64,000 bases of DNA from Desulfobacteraceae bacterium (GTDB taxonomy: Bacteria > Desulfobacterota > Desulfobacteria > Desulfobacterales > Desulfosarcinaceae): the NCBI GenBank assembly GCA_027068085.1, contig JAMOUQ010000053.1, positions 1-64,000 on the forward strand. Reading direction: 5' to 3'. A model generated the notes under the pieces. The model was not told the DNA's origin, searched no databases, and saw only the letters and a list, made by a program, of their open reading frames with translations. Of the stretch, positions 8,392-17,456 are shown piece after piece; the first letter of the stretch is position 1; each line of letters starts with the position of its first letter. A program made the position numbers and the translations under genes.

Positions 8392-9019
8392 TTCGCCCGT
8401 GCTCCACTGTGTAAATGTTGAAATATTCGATAACCTCGTTGAGAGTGGTAAGCTCGGAATGCATTTTTTCAACGGCCACCCTCAGTTCCCGGGCCCTGTG
8501 CCCGTCAATTTCACCGTCGCCGATCAGCGCCTCGGCTTCGGTGGCGAAACGGTCGCCCGAACGGCACATCTGCCTGGCCAGCAGGATTATTTCCTGCAGA
8601 TTGCTGGCCATCTCGTTTATCACCCTGCCCAGCTGTGCCAATTCGTTATCAGCCTCGATCCGGACGGTGTGATTCAGGTCCCCTTTCGAAATTTCCTTGG
8701 AAACCTCGATCATGTGCTGCAAGGGTTCACTTATGTTCTTGACGAACATTGTCAGAACGATGATCATGACCAGCAACACGATTGCTATCATCAAGACCGC
8801 CTTGTTTCTCAGGCGGTCTATGGGAGCCAGCAATGTTGCCCGGTCTGTTTCGCCGCTGTTGTATTTCCCGCAATTGGAGATAAGTTCACTTTCCAACCGG
8901 CTGCTGTGGGTATCCAGGATGAATTCCACCCCCACGAGTAAAGAGGCGAATCCCACCAGCAGAAAATAAATTATCATCGTCCGCTGGAGACTGTAACGAA
9001 ATGGTTTTCTGCTTTTCAT
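8381..9019 (-). CDS. HAMP-domain membrane protein without an output domain
   Basis: The 212-residue protein has two membrane segments (about 11-31 and 72-95) flanking a short periplasmic loop, then a HAMP domain (about 95-147, with ISEPLQHMIEVSKEISKGDL) and only a 65-residue helical tail. There is no kinase, cyclase or MCP hairpin tip. It could be a minimal receptor feeding the neighbouring CheA, or a regulator of the exporter it overlaps. It begins 11 bases after the ParA-like gene ends, so it also belongs to the chemosensory-like run. Confidence 0.75.
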   Translation of the reverse strand: MKSRKPFRYSLQRTMIIYFLLVGFASLLVGVEFILDTHSSRLESELISNCGKYNSGETDRATLLAPIDRLRNKAVLMIAIVLLVMIIVLTMFVKNISEPLQHMIEVSKEISKGDLNHTVRIEADNELAQLGRVINEMASNLQEIILLARQMCRSGDRFATEAEALIGDGEIDGHRARELRVAVEKMHSELTTLNEVIEYFNIYTVEHGRNGG

Positions 9020-9030
9020 GCAAAACCGGT

Positions 9031-9954
9031 TCAGTGAATGATCTCTTTGGCCAGCTTGAGATACTGTCTTCCCGCCTTGCTGTGCTTGTTGTAATGAATC
9101 ACGGGCATGCTCATAATCTGGGCTTCTTTTATCCGGTGATCCATTTCGATCAGGGTCTGAAAGGTAATATCCCCGTATAGCCTGTTTATCTTCTTGCTGA
9201 TCAGACGTGAAGCAGTACTTTGAGGATCGAACATGGTTATCAGGACCCGTGCCTCCAGGGCAGGATTGGTTTTCGAGCGCACGAGCTCGATCAGTTTGAG
9301 AATCTGTTCTATCCCGTGGGTCGACAGGTAATCACATTGGGTGGGAATGATGGTCATCCCGGCGGCGGTAAGTGCGTTCAAAGTAAAAAGCTCGATCGAC
9401 GGAGGTGTGTCGATGAGGATATAGTCGAATTTTTCCTTCAATCCCGCCAAACGGTCTTTCAGAATGAATTCAAAATTCGGGGCGCCGAAGAACCTTTTAT
9501 TGAGCAGAACCAGATTCTTGCTGGAAGGCAACAGCGACAGGCCTTCATACTTGGTGGCCCGGATAAGGCTGTCCATATCATCGGCTTTGCCGGCAATCAG
9601 ATCGTAGATCGATTTGGCGGGAGTAAGGCCGAGTGAAATCGTCAGGTTTGCCTGGACATCAAAATCAACCAGCAGCACCCTTTTGGAATGCAGGGCCAGG
9701 GAAAGGCCAAGGTTCAGACAGGTGGTGGTCTTGGCCACTCCCCCTTTCTGATTGCTTACGGCAATAACCGTATTGTCGGCACGCGCTTTCCTGGCCTGCT
9801 CCAAATCCACGAATTGGATCGGCTCAACCTGGACCGGGCTATAGGCGGTAAAAATCTGGCCGCACCTGCCGCACCGTGCCTGAAACTGCGAAGCAGGTGT
9901 ATGTTCTTCGGTCAGTTTGTAGCGGGTAAAACAGTTTGGGCAAACGACTATCAT
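9031..9954 (-). CDS. ParA-family ATPase with N-terminal zinc ribbon
   Basis: Residues 1-42 form an MJ0042-type zinc ribbon (CPNC, then CGRC). From about residue 65 there is a ParA domain with Walker A SNQKGGVAKTTT (Ala in place of the usual Gly), the switch motif IDTPPS and LLVDFDVQANLT. ParA ATPases position plasmids, chromosomes or chemoreceptor arrays. Lying between the HAMP and CheB-like genes, this one may place the signalling complex in the cell (inference). The fusion of a ribbon to ParA is noteworthy. Confidence 0.82.
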   Translation of the reverse strand: MIVVCPNCFTRYKLTEEHTPASQFQARCGRCGQIFTAYSPVQVEPIQFVDLEQARKARADNTVIAVSNQKGGVAKTTTCLNLGLSLALHSKRVLLVDFDVQANLTISLGLTPAKSIYDLIAGKADDMDSLIRATKYEGLSLLPSSKNLVLLNKRFFGAPNFEFILKDRLAGLKEKFDYILIDTPPSIELFTLNALTAAGMTIIPTQCDYLSTHGIEQILKLIELVRSKTNPALEARVLITMFDPQSTASRLISKKINRLYGDITFQTLIEMDHRIKEAQIMSMPVIHYNKHSKAGRQYLKLAKEIIH

Positions 9955-9996
9955 AACTGCTCCTTGGTTGCTTTATCCTGAACCGCCGGCACGGCG

Positions 9997-11061
9997 TCAT
10001 ATCGCAACTATTCCGGTCAAACTTTCAAGTGTCTGCGGCAGGCGGTTTTCAGAAACGATTTGCATCACGGTCCCTTTCTCAATGGCGTTATCGGTCAGGT
10101 TGGGGTAAACGCAGCACCGGGCGTCCTGGGCTATGGTGATGCCGCCACCCTGCCTTATGTGCTCGAAGCCTTCGGCGCCGTCGTCTCCGACACCGGTCAG
10201 CAAAAGCCCGATGGTTTTGTCTCCGAAGGTGTCCGCGGCGCTGTTGAATATACAATTCAGAGGGTTGTCGACCGGAGGAGACAGCTCCAGAAACGCCTTT
10301 TGACCGGCCTCGGGCCTGACTATCGAGGTGCCCACCCGGTTGGAGCTTATATAACAGCATCCCTGTTCCAATTCCACACCGTCGCCGGCGGCCTGAACCT
10401 TCCAGGCAACGTGCTGATTGAACTTTTCAACAAAGTCCGGCAGCAACCGGGGGGCAATTTCCTGAACCACGACAATTGCAGCGGGCACCGTCGGAACGAG
10501 CCTCGAAAGCAACCTGATGACGGTATTGGGACCTCCCAGGCTGGTGCCTATCGTAATCAGATATTCCAGCGGCAGAGCGCTGCTCCGGCCCGTTTCTGTT
10601 TCCCAAAGCTTAATTTTGCCGGGTTCCAGCTTGACACGCCTGATATTGAAAAGGTTCACCCCGCTGGCAATCTTGACTCTGTCAATTATCTGCTGCCGGG
10701 CCTGCTCAATATCGACCGAAACCGCCCCCGAGGGCTTGGGCACGAAATCCACCACCCCAAGCCGCAAAGCTTCAAAAGTTACCGTCCCGTCACTGAACAG
10801 AGAACTCAAGACCACCACCGGAACAGGTGATTCGATCATTATGTGCCGGATGGCAGTCAAACCGTCCATGCGGGGCATGTCAATATCCAGGGTCACCACA
10901 TCCGGTTGCAACTCCTGGATTTTCTGCAAGCCGTCCACTCCATCTTTGGCGGTACCGACAACCTCGATGGAGGAATCCGAAGCCAGAATGTCGGCAATGG
11001 CCTTGCGCATGAACATCGCATCATCAATGATGAGAACCCTGATTTTATCTTTGATCAACAT
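9997..11061 (-). CDS. CheB-like receiver-methylesterase, catalytic His replaced
   Basis: The protein has a receiver domain (phospho-acceptor Asp in VVTLDIDMPRMDG) and a C-terminal CheB esterase domain, 354 residues. ATG at 11061 has GGGAG upstream; the longer frame is discarded. By eye against E. coli CheB, the nucleophile Ser is kept (IGTSLGG) and so is the Asp (LLTGVGDDGAEG), but the catalytic His position reads VVQEIAP, giving Glu. Glutamate methylesterase activity is therefore doubtful. The next upstream gene is another CheB-like protein. Confidence 0.85.
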   Translation of the reverse strand: MLIKDKIRVLIIDDAMFMRKAIADILASDSSIEVVGTAKDGVDGLQKIQELQPDVVTLDIDMPRMDGLTAIRHIMIESPVPVVVLSSLFSDGTVTFEALRLGVVDFVPKPSGAVSVDIEQARQQIIDRVKIASGVNLFNIRRVKLEPGKIKLWETETGRSSALPLEYLITIGTSLGGPNTVIRLLSRLVPTVPAAIVVVQEIAPRLLPDFVEKFNQHVAWKVQAAGDGVELEQGCCYISSNRVGTSIVRPEAGQKAFLELSPPVDNPLNCIFNSAADTFGDKTIGLLLTGVGDDGAEGFEHIRQGGGITIAQDARCCVYPNLTDNAIEKGTVMQIVSENRLPQTLESLTGIVAI

Positions 11062-11090
11062 TTGCTCCCGTCCGTAATTCGGCCACCATT

Positions 11091-12524
11091 TCAAACGCCG
11101 GCCGGATGCCGCTCTGCCAGCCATTGAGCCATTTTGTCAATCTTGATCGTATCCTGTACCAGTCCGGCATCGATTGCCTCCTCGACAGGGCCGGATATGA
11201 TACATTCTCGTGGAGAAGGGGAAATGACTTTTCCTCCGGCTTCAATCACAGCCGCCAGGCCGGTCTTTTCATATTCACTGCCTGACAGCAAAATCACGGA
11301 AAGCCGTTTTCCGAAACTTTCGGCGGCTGAAGCCAGAATTCCCCCCTTTGCTTCCGCAAAATCGTATCTTCTTACCAGCGGTTCCTGACCGTTTCCATAA
11401 TCTATGTCCAGGGGAATGCCCACAGGAGACAAATAGCAGTTGTGGACAACAAGCGCCTGTTGATCGTCCAGCTCACTTATCCGGAACCGGCAGCGGGGTT
11501 CGAGGAACCCAACCAGGGTAGGCAAAAACAGTGGGGGGGCGGAAACCATCGCGACCACTGCGGCACCGAGGGACTCCGGCAGGGAGGTCAGCAGGCGCAC
11601 GGTCTCGAGATAACCGCCCGTGCCGGACAACACCAACACCAGATCCCGTGCCGGGTCGGATCCGTCCGGATGCAGCTTCAGGTCCGGAGGAATCTTTACC
11701 GGTCTGAAACGACGGAAACGGCTCACATCTGCTGCCGCCGCCATATGAACCCGCTGGACAATCTTTTGCTGTTGTAAAACTATACTCTTGTCGTTGACAG
11801 GCTTGCTGACGAAATCCACGGCTCCCAGATTCAGGAAGTTAAGAATAGTGCCGTAGGCTCCCTGGACCAGGTTACTCATAATCAAAACCGGGCACGGACT
11901 CTGAATCATTATGTGTTTCAGGGCCGTGCTGCCATCCATTACCGGCATGTTCACATCCAGGGTGATCAGGTCGGGTGAAAGTCTCTTCAGCATTTCCAGG
12001 GCATGTTCACCGTTTTTGGCGGTACCAACCACCTCGATGCCCGGGTCCACCCGCAACATGCTCGATAGGATCTTGCACATGATGGCCGAATCATCCACGA
12101 TCATTACCCGCAAACGCTCCGGGCACAACTGGCCCGCATCTCCGGTTTCGTCTTCGGACTCTTCTTCTTCTGTCTGGCATGCCTGCTGTTCATCGATAAG
12201 ACGGGCTGCTTCCATCAGGAGAAACTGGCAATTTTTCTGAATAGAAGGATCCTCGATGGGTTCTGCGTCCAATGTTTCGAAACTGCCGGCTTCCCATTTG
12301 AGAATCCCAAAGAAGGCCTCTTCCCCTACCAGCGGTCCGCATTCGGCATGGAGAACTTCGCCGTTGATTATGTGGATTGTCCCCTGCTGCTGCCCCTGGC
12401 TGACTCTTATCATCATGCTTGCGCCAGCCAAACAGCACATCTGGATGATATCGGTCAGTTGGATATTTCTTAGGGTCCCGGCAAATCCCACCTGCCGGCT
12501 ATTGTCCTGCGGCGTATTGCCCAT
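11091..12524 (-). CDS. DUF4388-receiver-degenerate CheB protein
   Basis: The 477-residue protein begins with a DUF4388-type domain (residues about 12-90: GTLRNIQLTDIIQMCCLAG, then GTIHIINGEVLHAECG). It continues with a receiver (Asp in LITLDVNMPVMDG) and a CheB-like domain. All three esterase positions seem changed by eye: Ser to Gly in LSGTGGY, His to Ser or Val near VSAPP, Asp to Glu in SGSEYEKTG. It is probably a non-enzymatic, phosphorylation-gated adaptor. It lies 91 bases after the CheA gene. Confidence 0.8.
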   Translation of the reverse strand: MGNTPQDNSRQVGFAGTLRNIQLTDIIQMCCLAGASMMIRVSQGQQQGTIHIINGEVLHAECGPLVGEEAFFGILKWEAGSFETLDAEPIEDPSIQKNCQFLLMEAARLIDEQQACQTEEEESEDETGDAGQLCPERLRVMIVDDSAIMCKILSSMLRVDPGIEVVGTAKNGEHALEMLKRLSPDLITLDVNMPVMDGSTALKHIMIQSPCPVLIMSNLVQGAYGTILNFLNLGAVDFVSKPVNDKSIVLQQQKIVQRVHMAAAADVSRFRRFRPVKIPPDLKLHPDGSDPARDLVLVLSGTGGYLETVRLLTSLPESLGAAVVAMVSAPPLFLPTLVGFLEPRCRFRISELDDQQALVVHNCYLSPVGIPLDIDYGNGQEPLVRRYDFAEAKGGILASAAESFGKRLSVILLSGSEYEKTGLAAVIEAGGKVISPSPRECIISGPVEEAIDAGLVQDTIKIDKMAQWLAERHPAGV

Positions 12525-12615
12525 ATTAACCTGCTGTCTGCTTCAACTCGAGCGCCATCGATCCATCCCAGGCCATTACCCGATCAGGTATCGGTTGTTG
12601 CAATTGGATTCACTA

Positions 12616-15600
12616 CTACAAAGGGGCGACCATTGTCTTTTTCTTCGCCTGCTTGTCTATTGACAGATTCACAAGCTCATATATATCCAGAATAAGAGAA
12701 ATACTGCCGTCTCCCAAAATAGTGGCTCCCGAAAAGCCGCTGTTTTCCTGGAGATAATCCTCCAGCGGCTTGATAACCACCTCCTCGCGCCCTATGAGCT
12801 CGTCAACCACGAGCCCCACCCTTTTGACACCGGTGTTGACCACCACCACGAATATCCTTTCATCCCGGGAGGGTGTCGCCTGCATGTCGAAAAGTTCAGA
12901 AAGCCTGATCAAGGGAATCGTCGTTTCACGCAACTGGAAAACATCTATCCCTTCAATGGCGGACACTTCGTTCTTGTAGACTCTCAAGGTCTCGTCAACC
13001 GTGGAAAGAGGTACGGTGAACAGTTCACCGGAAACTTTGACCAGCAGGGCCGGGATGATAGCCAGCGTCAACGGGATCTTGACCCGGAAACGGGTACCGA
13101 TGCCTTTCTGGCTCTCGATATCTATCGTTCCGTTTAGCTTTTCGATATTGGCCTTGACCACATCCATGCCGACACCCCTGCCGGAAGTGTGGGTAACTTC
13201 TGCGGCGGTGGAAAATCCGGGCTGCATTATGAGGGCAAGAATTTCTTTTTCATTCATCCTTTCAAGTTCATCCGCGGTAACGAAATTTTTCTCAAGAGCC
13301 TTGGCCTTGATCAGATCCGGGTCTATTCCCCGGCCATCGTCGGCCACTTCGATAACCACATGATTACTCTCATGGTAGGCATGCAGACGCAACAGCCCCG
13401 TTTCCGGCTTGCCCTGGGCAACCCGCTCCCGAGGAGTCTCCAGGCCATGATCGATGGCATTGCGCAGGATGTGAACGAGAGGATCGGCAATCTCTTCGAT
13501 CACTACTTTATCAAGTTCGGTTTCCTCTCCCTGAATCTCCAGGTGCACCTTTTTGCCGCTGTCGCGCACCAGATCGTGAACCAGGCGCGGATAACGGCTA
13601 AACAGCTGCTCAATGGGCAACATGCGTACTTTCATGACCCCTTCCTGGAGTTCGTTGGCAACGCGCCCCAGCGCGGTCGTCGCCTCGCTTATCCGCAGGG
13701 TCAACTCTTTTACGTGCTTGAGCTCTTTCTGGTCCAGCTTCTGAGACTGGCTCAGTTCCTGCTGCAACTCACGCATTTCATTGAACAGCTGCGAAAACCA
13801 GGCCCGGCTCACCACCAGTTCTCCGACCTGATTCATCAGGGTGTCGATCTTGTTGGCATCCACCCTGATGCTATGTTTCAAAAGCTTTTCCTTGATCTTG
13901 TCAGTCCGCCTGCGTCCCAGGCTGAAACGGCTGCGCCGGTCGCCTTCTTCCACGTGCGGCAGAGCTTGTTCCGGCGTTTCTACAGTGCCGGGCTCCTGCT
14001 CTTTTGCTCCGGATGTCTCCGGTTGTCCGGCAAGGGATTCCCAATCGGTGTCGCCGGCAACCGCCTCGGAAAACAACCCGGATTCAAGTTCATCTATCTC
14101 CTCCGGCGAAGGTCCGGTTTCAAGTGCGCTTTCGAAATCACCGATCATGTCTTCGGAAAACAGGCCATTTTCCATATCTCCGGAAACTTCCCGATCTTCC
14201 GAATCCCTGAAGGAGTCCAGCTTTTCTTCCAGGGCGTTCTCCAAACGGCTGACTACATCCTGACTGTCTTCCTCAAGAGGCTCGAACTCGACGGTCTCCA
14301 GATCCACGGCATCAAGATCGATCCCCAGGTCTTCCAGGGAAACTCTTTCGATTGCCTCACTGTCTTCCGGCTCTTTTCCGCCTTCAACGCCATGTCCGGC
14401 ACAAATATCTTCCATGCCCGGCAGATCTAGTTCCTTTAGCTTTTCGACTTTGGGGAAAAAGCCCGTTACCCTTTCAACCATGGGCACCATGGTGTTCTGC
14501 ACGATTCGGCGCCAATCGACCCGGCCGCCTTCTCCGGAAAGCTCGCCGGCCTCGTTGACCGCCTCTATCCACTCGTCGTAAACGGCAGTCAGCTTGTCAT
14601 AACCCATGTAGTTGGCCGACGACCTCAAAGCCTCCAGACGCTGCCGGCAGGCGGCAACCAGATCACCGTCAACATCGCCCGCCCACATCCGCCGCGTCTG
14701 ATCTGCCACATCGGCCAAACCTTCGCTCAACTGATCGATGAATATCCCGAAAAGCTCCTCGTCGTACTCATCCTCGTAAGCCTCGCCGCCTTCGGCAACG
14801 GCTTCATCGGCGACATCTTCGCCCGGAGCGTCGTCCTCGTCAGCCGCCTCCACGAGCCCGGCGCCCTCTTCCAAAGACTCTATCTGCTCGAGCAAATCGT
14901 CTATCTGGACCTGCTCGGCCCGGTCCCGCTCCAAATCCTCAACCAAAATCCCTATCCGGTCACCGGCCGCCATCAGCAAATCGACCAGGGCGTCGTCGAC
15001 CAAACGCTTGCCCTGCCGGATATCATCCAGCAGGTTCTCCAGCTTGTGGGTAAGCTCAGCTATGCGCGCCATACCCAAATACTCCGAAGAACCCTTTATC
15101 GTATGAACCGACCTGAAAATGTCGTTCAAAACATCCTTGTCCTCAGGATCCTGCTCCAGAGCAAGAAGGCCCCTCTCAATCTGCTCCAAATGCTCGCCGG
15201 TCTCGGCTATGAAATCCATCAATAACGACTGATCGGTTTCGGCCTCCAAGGACTCTTCCACCTCTGCCCGGCTGACGTCCTCTTCATCTTCTTCCAACTC
15301 AAGCTCGGGTTCTTCTCTGACGATATCTTCCCGATCCTTATCTTCTTCGTCTCCGGTTTCATCGATTTCTATATCTTCGAGACTGAGCTCCACTTTATCA
15401 TCGTCATGATCCTGTTCGGACGTATATTCTTCTATGCCCTTTTCCAGTTCCTTGAGCTTTTCGACTTTGGGGAAAAAGCCCGTTACCCTTTCAACCATGG
15501 GCACCATGGTGTTCTGCACGACCCGGCGCCAATCGACCCGGCCGCCTTCTCCGGAAAGCTCGCCGGCCTCGTTGACCGCCTCCAGCCACTCGTCGTAAAC

Positions 15601-16272
15601 GGCAGTCAGCTTGTCATAACCCATGTAGTTGGCCGCTGACCTCAAAGACTCCAAACTCTGCCGGCAGGCGGCAACCAGATCACCGTCAACATCGCCCGCC
15701 CACATCCGCCGCGTCTGATCTGCCACATCGGCCAAACCTTCGCTCAACTGATCGATGAATATCCCGAAAAGCTCCTCGTCATACTCCTCCTCGTAAACCT
15801 CGCACTCATCAACATCGACTTCCGCCGCAACGTCTTTTCCCGCAACGTCTTTTTCCGAATCATCTCCCCGGTCAGCCTCCACATCCTCAGCATTTGGTCC
15901 CAAAGCCTCTATCTGCTCGAGCAAATCGTCTATCTGGGCCTGCTCGGCCTGATCCCGCTCCAAATCCTCAACCAAAAGCCCTATCCGGTCACCGGCCGCC
16001 ATCAGCAAATCGATCAGGGCATCGTCGACCGAACGCTTGCCCTGCCGGATATCATCCAGCAGGTTCTCCAGCTTGTGGGTAAGCTCGGCTATGCGCGCCA
16101 TACCCAAATACTCCGAAGAACCCTTTATCGTATGAACCGACCTGAAAATGTCGTTCAAAACATCCTTGTCCTCAGGATCCTGCTCCAGAGCGAGAAGGCC
16201 CTTCTCAATCTGCTCCAAATGCTCGCCGGTCTCGGCTATGAAATCCATCAATAACGATTGGTCGGTCATCAT
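12616..16272 (-). CDS. cheA: CheA-type histidine kinase with two tandem Hpt modules
   Basis: The 1218-residue kinase carries two nearly identical Hpt domains, each with HTIKGSSEYLG; the phospho-accepting His residues are about 47 and 390. Each is followed by a similar helical linker, then a long acidic region, a dimerisation segment, a HATPase domain (NAIDHGLETPRERV, DDGRGI, TSGRGVGMDVV) and a C-terminal CheW-like domain. ATG at 16272 (or 16269) follows AAGGAG. Canonical CheA is about 650 residues with one Hpt. The acidic linkers are low-complexity Glu/Asp. It should feed the CheY and CheB-like receivers nearby. Confidence 0.92.
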   Translation of the reverse strand: MMTDQSLLMDFIAETGEHLEQIEKGLLALEQDPEDKDVLNDIFRSVHTIKGSSEYLGMARIAELTHKLENLLDDIRQGKRSVDDALIDLLMAAGDRIGLLVEDLERDQAEQAQIDDLLEQIEALGPNAEDVEADRGDDSEKDVAGKDVAAEVDVDECEVYEEEYDEELFGIFIDQLSEGLADVADQTRRMWAGDVDGDLVAACRQSLESLRSAANYMGYDKLTAVYDEWLEAVNEAGELSGEGGRVDWRRVVQNTMVPMVERVTGFFPKVEKLKELEKGIEEYTSEQDHDDDKVELSLEDIEIDETGDEEDKDREDIVREEPELELEEDEEDVSRAEVEESLEAETDQSLLMDFIAETGEHLEQIERGLLALEQDPEDKDVLNDIFRSVHTIKGSSEYLGMARIAELTHKLENLLDDIRQGKRLVDDALVDLLMAAGDRIGILVEDLERDRAEQVQIDDLLEQIESLEEGAGLVEAADEDDAPGEDVADEAVAEGGEAYEDEYDEELFGIFIDQLSEGLADVADQTRRMWAGDVDGDLVAACRQRLEALRSSANYMGYDKLTAVYDEWIEAVNEAGELSGEGGRVDWRRIVQNTMVPMVERVTGFFPKVEKLKELDLPGMEDICAGHGVEGGKEPEDSEAIERVSLEDLGIDLDAVDLETVEFEPLEEDSQDVVSRLENALEEKLDSFRDSEDREVSGDMENGLFSEDMIGDFESALETGPSPEEIDELESGLFSEAVAGDTDWESLAGQPETSGAKEQEPGTVETPEQALPHVEEGDRRSRFSLGRRRTDKIKEKLLKHSIRVDANKIDTLMNQVGELVVSRAWFSQLFNEMRELQQELSQSQKLDQKELKHVKELTLRISEATTALGRVANELQEGVMKVRMLPIEQLFSRYPRLVHDLVRDSGKKVHLEIQGEETELDKVVIEEIADPLVHILRNAIDHGLETPRERVAQGKPETGLLRLHAYHESNHVVIEVADDGRGIDPDLIKAKALEKNFVTADELERMNEKEILALIMQPGFSTAAEVTHTSGRGVGMDVVKANIEKLNGTIDIESQKGIGTRFRVKIPLTLAIIPALLVKVSGELFTVPLSTVDETLRVYKNEVSAIEGIDVFQLRETTIPLIRLSELFDMQATPSRDERIFVVVVNTGVKRVGLVVDELIGREEVVIKPLEDYLQENSGFSGATILGDGSISLILDIYELVNLSIDKQAKKKTMVAPL
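14431..15237 (-). repeat. Internal duplication in cheA, inner copy
   Basis: This segment encodes the second Hpt and its helical linker. It matches 15448-16266 with only scattered base changes over most of its length. The spacing between matching points shifts from 1017 to 1029 bases, so a few codons were gained or lost in the acidic linker. The near-identity at base level points to recent duplication or ongoing gene conversion. Confidence 0.88.
15448..16266 (-). repeat. Internal duplication in cheA, N-terminal copy
   Basis: This segment encodes the first Hpt and its linker and is the partner of 14431-15237. The two units are separated by about 210 bases of acidic coding sequence. Shared landmarks include the HTIKGSSEYLG region, and ELSGEGGRVDWRR with VQNTMVPMVERVTGFF at the far end of each unit. 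Confidence 0.88.
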
Positions 16273-16418
16273 TTTTCTCCTTGCAGCCCTATGCTCCAAA
16301 TCCTAATCGGCCAGCAGCCACATAGTGATCTTTCATCCCGGCTTCCAAACATCATGTTGCAAATATCTTCATTCCAAAGGCATGCCTTTGTCGTCGGCCA
16401 CAATTTCAACCAACACTT

Positions 16419-16772
16419 TCATAATTGATTCAATATGTTAACAATATCTTTGGCATTATGCTTGTTGACATAGGCCAGTGCTCCCATCTGTTTGGCCTCC
16501 TGGCTGTATTTCTGCTCGTCAAGATTGGAAAGGAAGATAATCTTGGCGTCCCGGTCGAATTCCAGAATTTCTTTCGCTGAAGAAAACCCGTCCATCTCGC
16601 GCATGGTTATGTCCATGGTAACCACGTCAGGCTTCAGATTTTTATACATTTCAACGGCGTCTTTCCCGTTTTTGGCCTCGCCTATTACAGTATGGTTGTT
16701 TTCAGTTATCGTCTGACGAATCATTTTGCGCATAATGGATGAGTCATCTACGATCAAAACCTTCTTCCCCAT
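16419..16772 (-). CDS. CheY-like single-domain response regulator
   Basis: The 117-residue protein is only a receiver: acidic pocket VDDSSIMRKMIRQ, phospho-acceptor Asp in VVTMDITMREMDG, conserved Ser/Thr region IIFLSNLDEQKY and Lys in AYVNKHNAKD. It lacks an output domain, so it should diffuse and bind a target such as a motor, pilus protein or another partner. It is placed between CheW and CheA genes and is the likely fast phosphate acceptor of this CheA. Confidence 0.88.
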   Translation of the reverse strand: MGKKVLIVDDSSIMRKMIRQTITENNHTVIGEAKNGKDAVEMYKNLKPDVVTMDITMREMDGFSSAKEILEFDRDAKIIFLSNLDEQKYSQEAKQMGALAYVNKHNAKDIVNILNQL

Positions 16773-16931
16773 TTAATTTCACCTGCCCGTTTATCTTTGC
16801 GTTGAAATCCTTGCCGGCCGACAGCCACCTGCCTAAAACATGCCGGCATATATTCTTTCAGTGCGTCATGCGCCGTCATTGCGCGGCCTGATCCTGTCAA
16901 CCCTTCCAGGCCCTGCAGGAAACCCGTCCGG

Positions 16932-17441
16932 TCAACTGCGCTTCATGGCGTTGAGCTTCTTTATTTCCTCAACAAGCAGAATCCGATCGAAATCCAGCAT
17001 TATCAACAGGCGCTTGTCTATTTTGCAAACACCGCTTATATACTGACTCTTCAGACCCGCCACAACAAGTTCGGGCGGCGGTTTGATACTATCCACCGGC
17101 ACTTTCATAACCTGGGTCACCAGGTCCACGATAAATCCGGTGACCCGGCCCTGCACGTTCAGGATTATGATCCAGATATCATCATTGGATTCTTGGCCGC
17201 TCATCAGGTTCAGGCGCTTGCGCAAATCGATGATCGGGATTATATTGCCCCGCAGATTGATTACCCCCTCGATAAAATCAGGAGAATCCGGAATCGAAGT
17301 AATCGGGGTCTCGCGGATTATCTCCTGAACCATCAGAATGTCCACCCCGAACAGTTCTTTACCGATCATGAAACCCACCAATTGCATCAAAGTCTCCTTT
17401 TCGGAGCCTCTGTCCTCGTTTCGGGTAATGGTCTCCTGCAT
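16932..17441 (-). CDS. cheW: CheW-like coupling protein
   Basis: The 169-residue protein matches CheW: FGVDILMVQEIIRE, IEGVINLRGNIIPIIDLRKRL and a final IVDLVTQVMKVPVDSI. CheW links CheA to receptors in arrays. Two starts are possible, each with a good site: ATG 17441 after AAGGAG, and ATG 17387 after another AAGGAG, giving the usual CheW N-terminus. It starts 15 bases after the zinc-ribbon CheB-like gene stops, so the two are co-transcribed. No MCP gene is in the window. Confidence 0.88.
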   Translation of the reverse strand: MQETITRNEDRGSEKETLMQLVGFMIGKELFGVDILMVQEIIRETPITSIPDSPDFIEGVINLRGNIIPIIDLRKRLNLMSGQESNDDIWIIILNVQGRVTGFIVDLVTQVMKVPVDSIKPPPELVVAGLKSQYISGVCKIDKRLLIMLDFDRILLVEEIKKLNAMKRS

Positions 17442-17456
17442 TGCGCGTTTCTCCTT

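Noticed and set aside
13189-14430. 413-codon plus-strand frame opposite cheA
   Set aside because: Shadow of cheA; repeated low-complexity composition mirrors the kinase gene.
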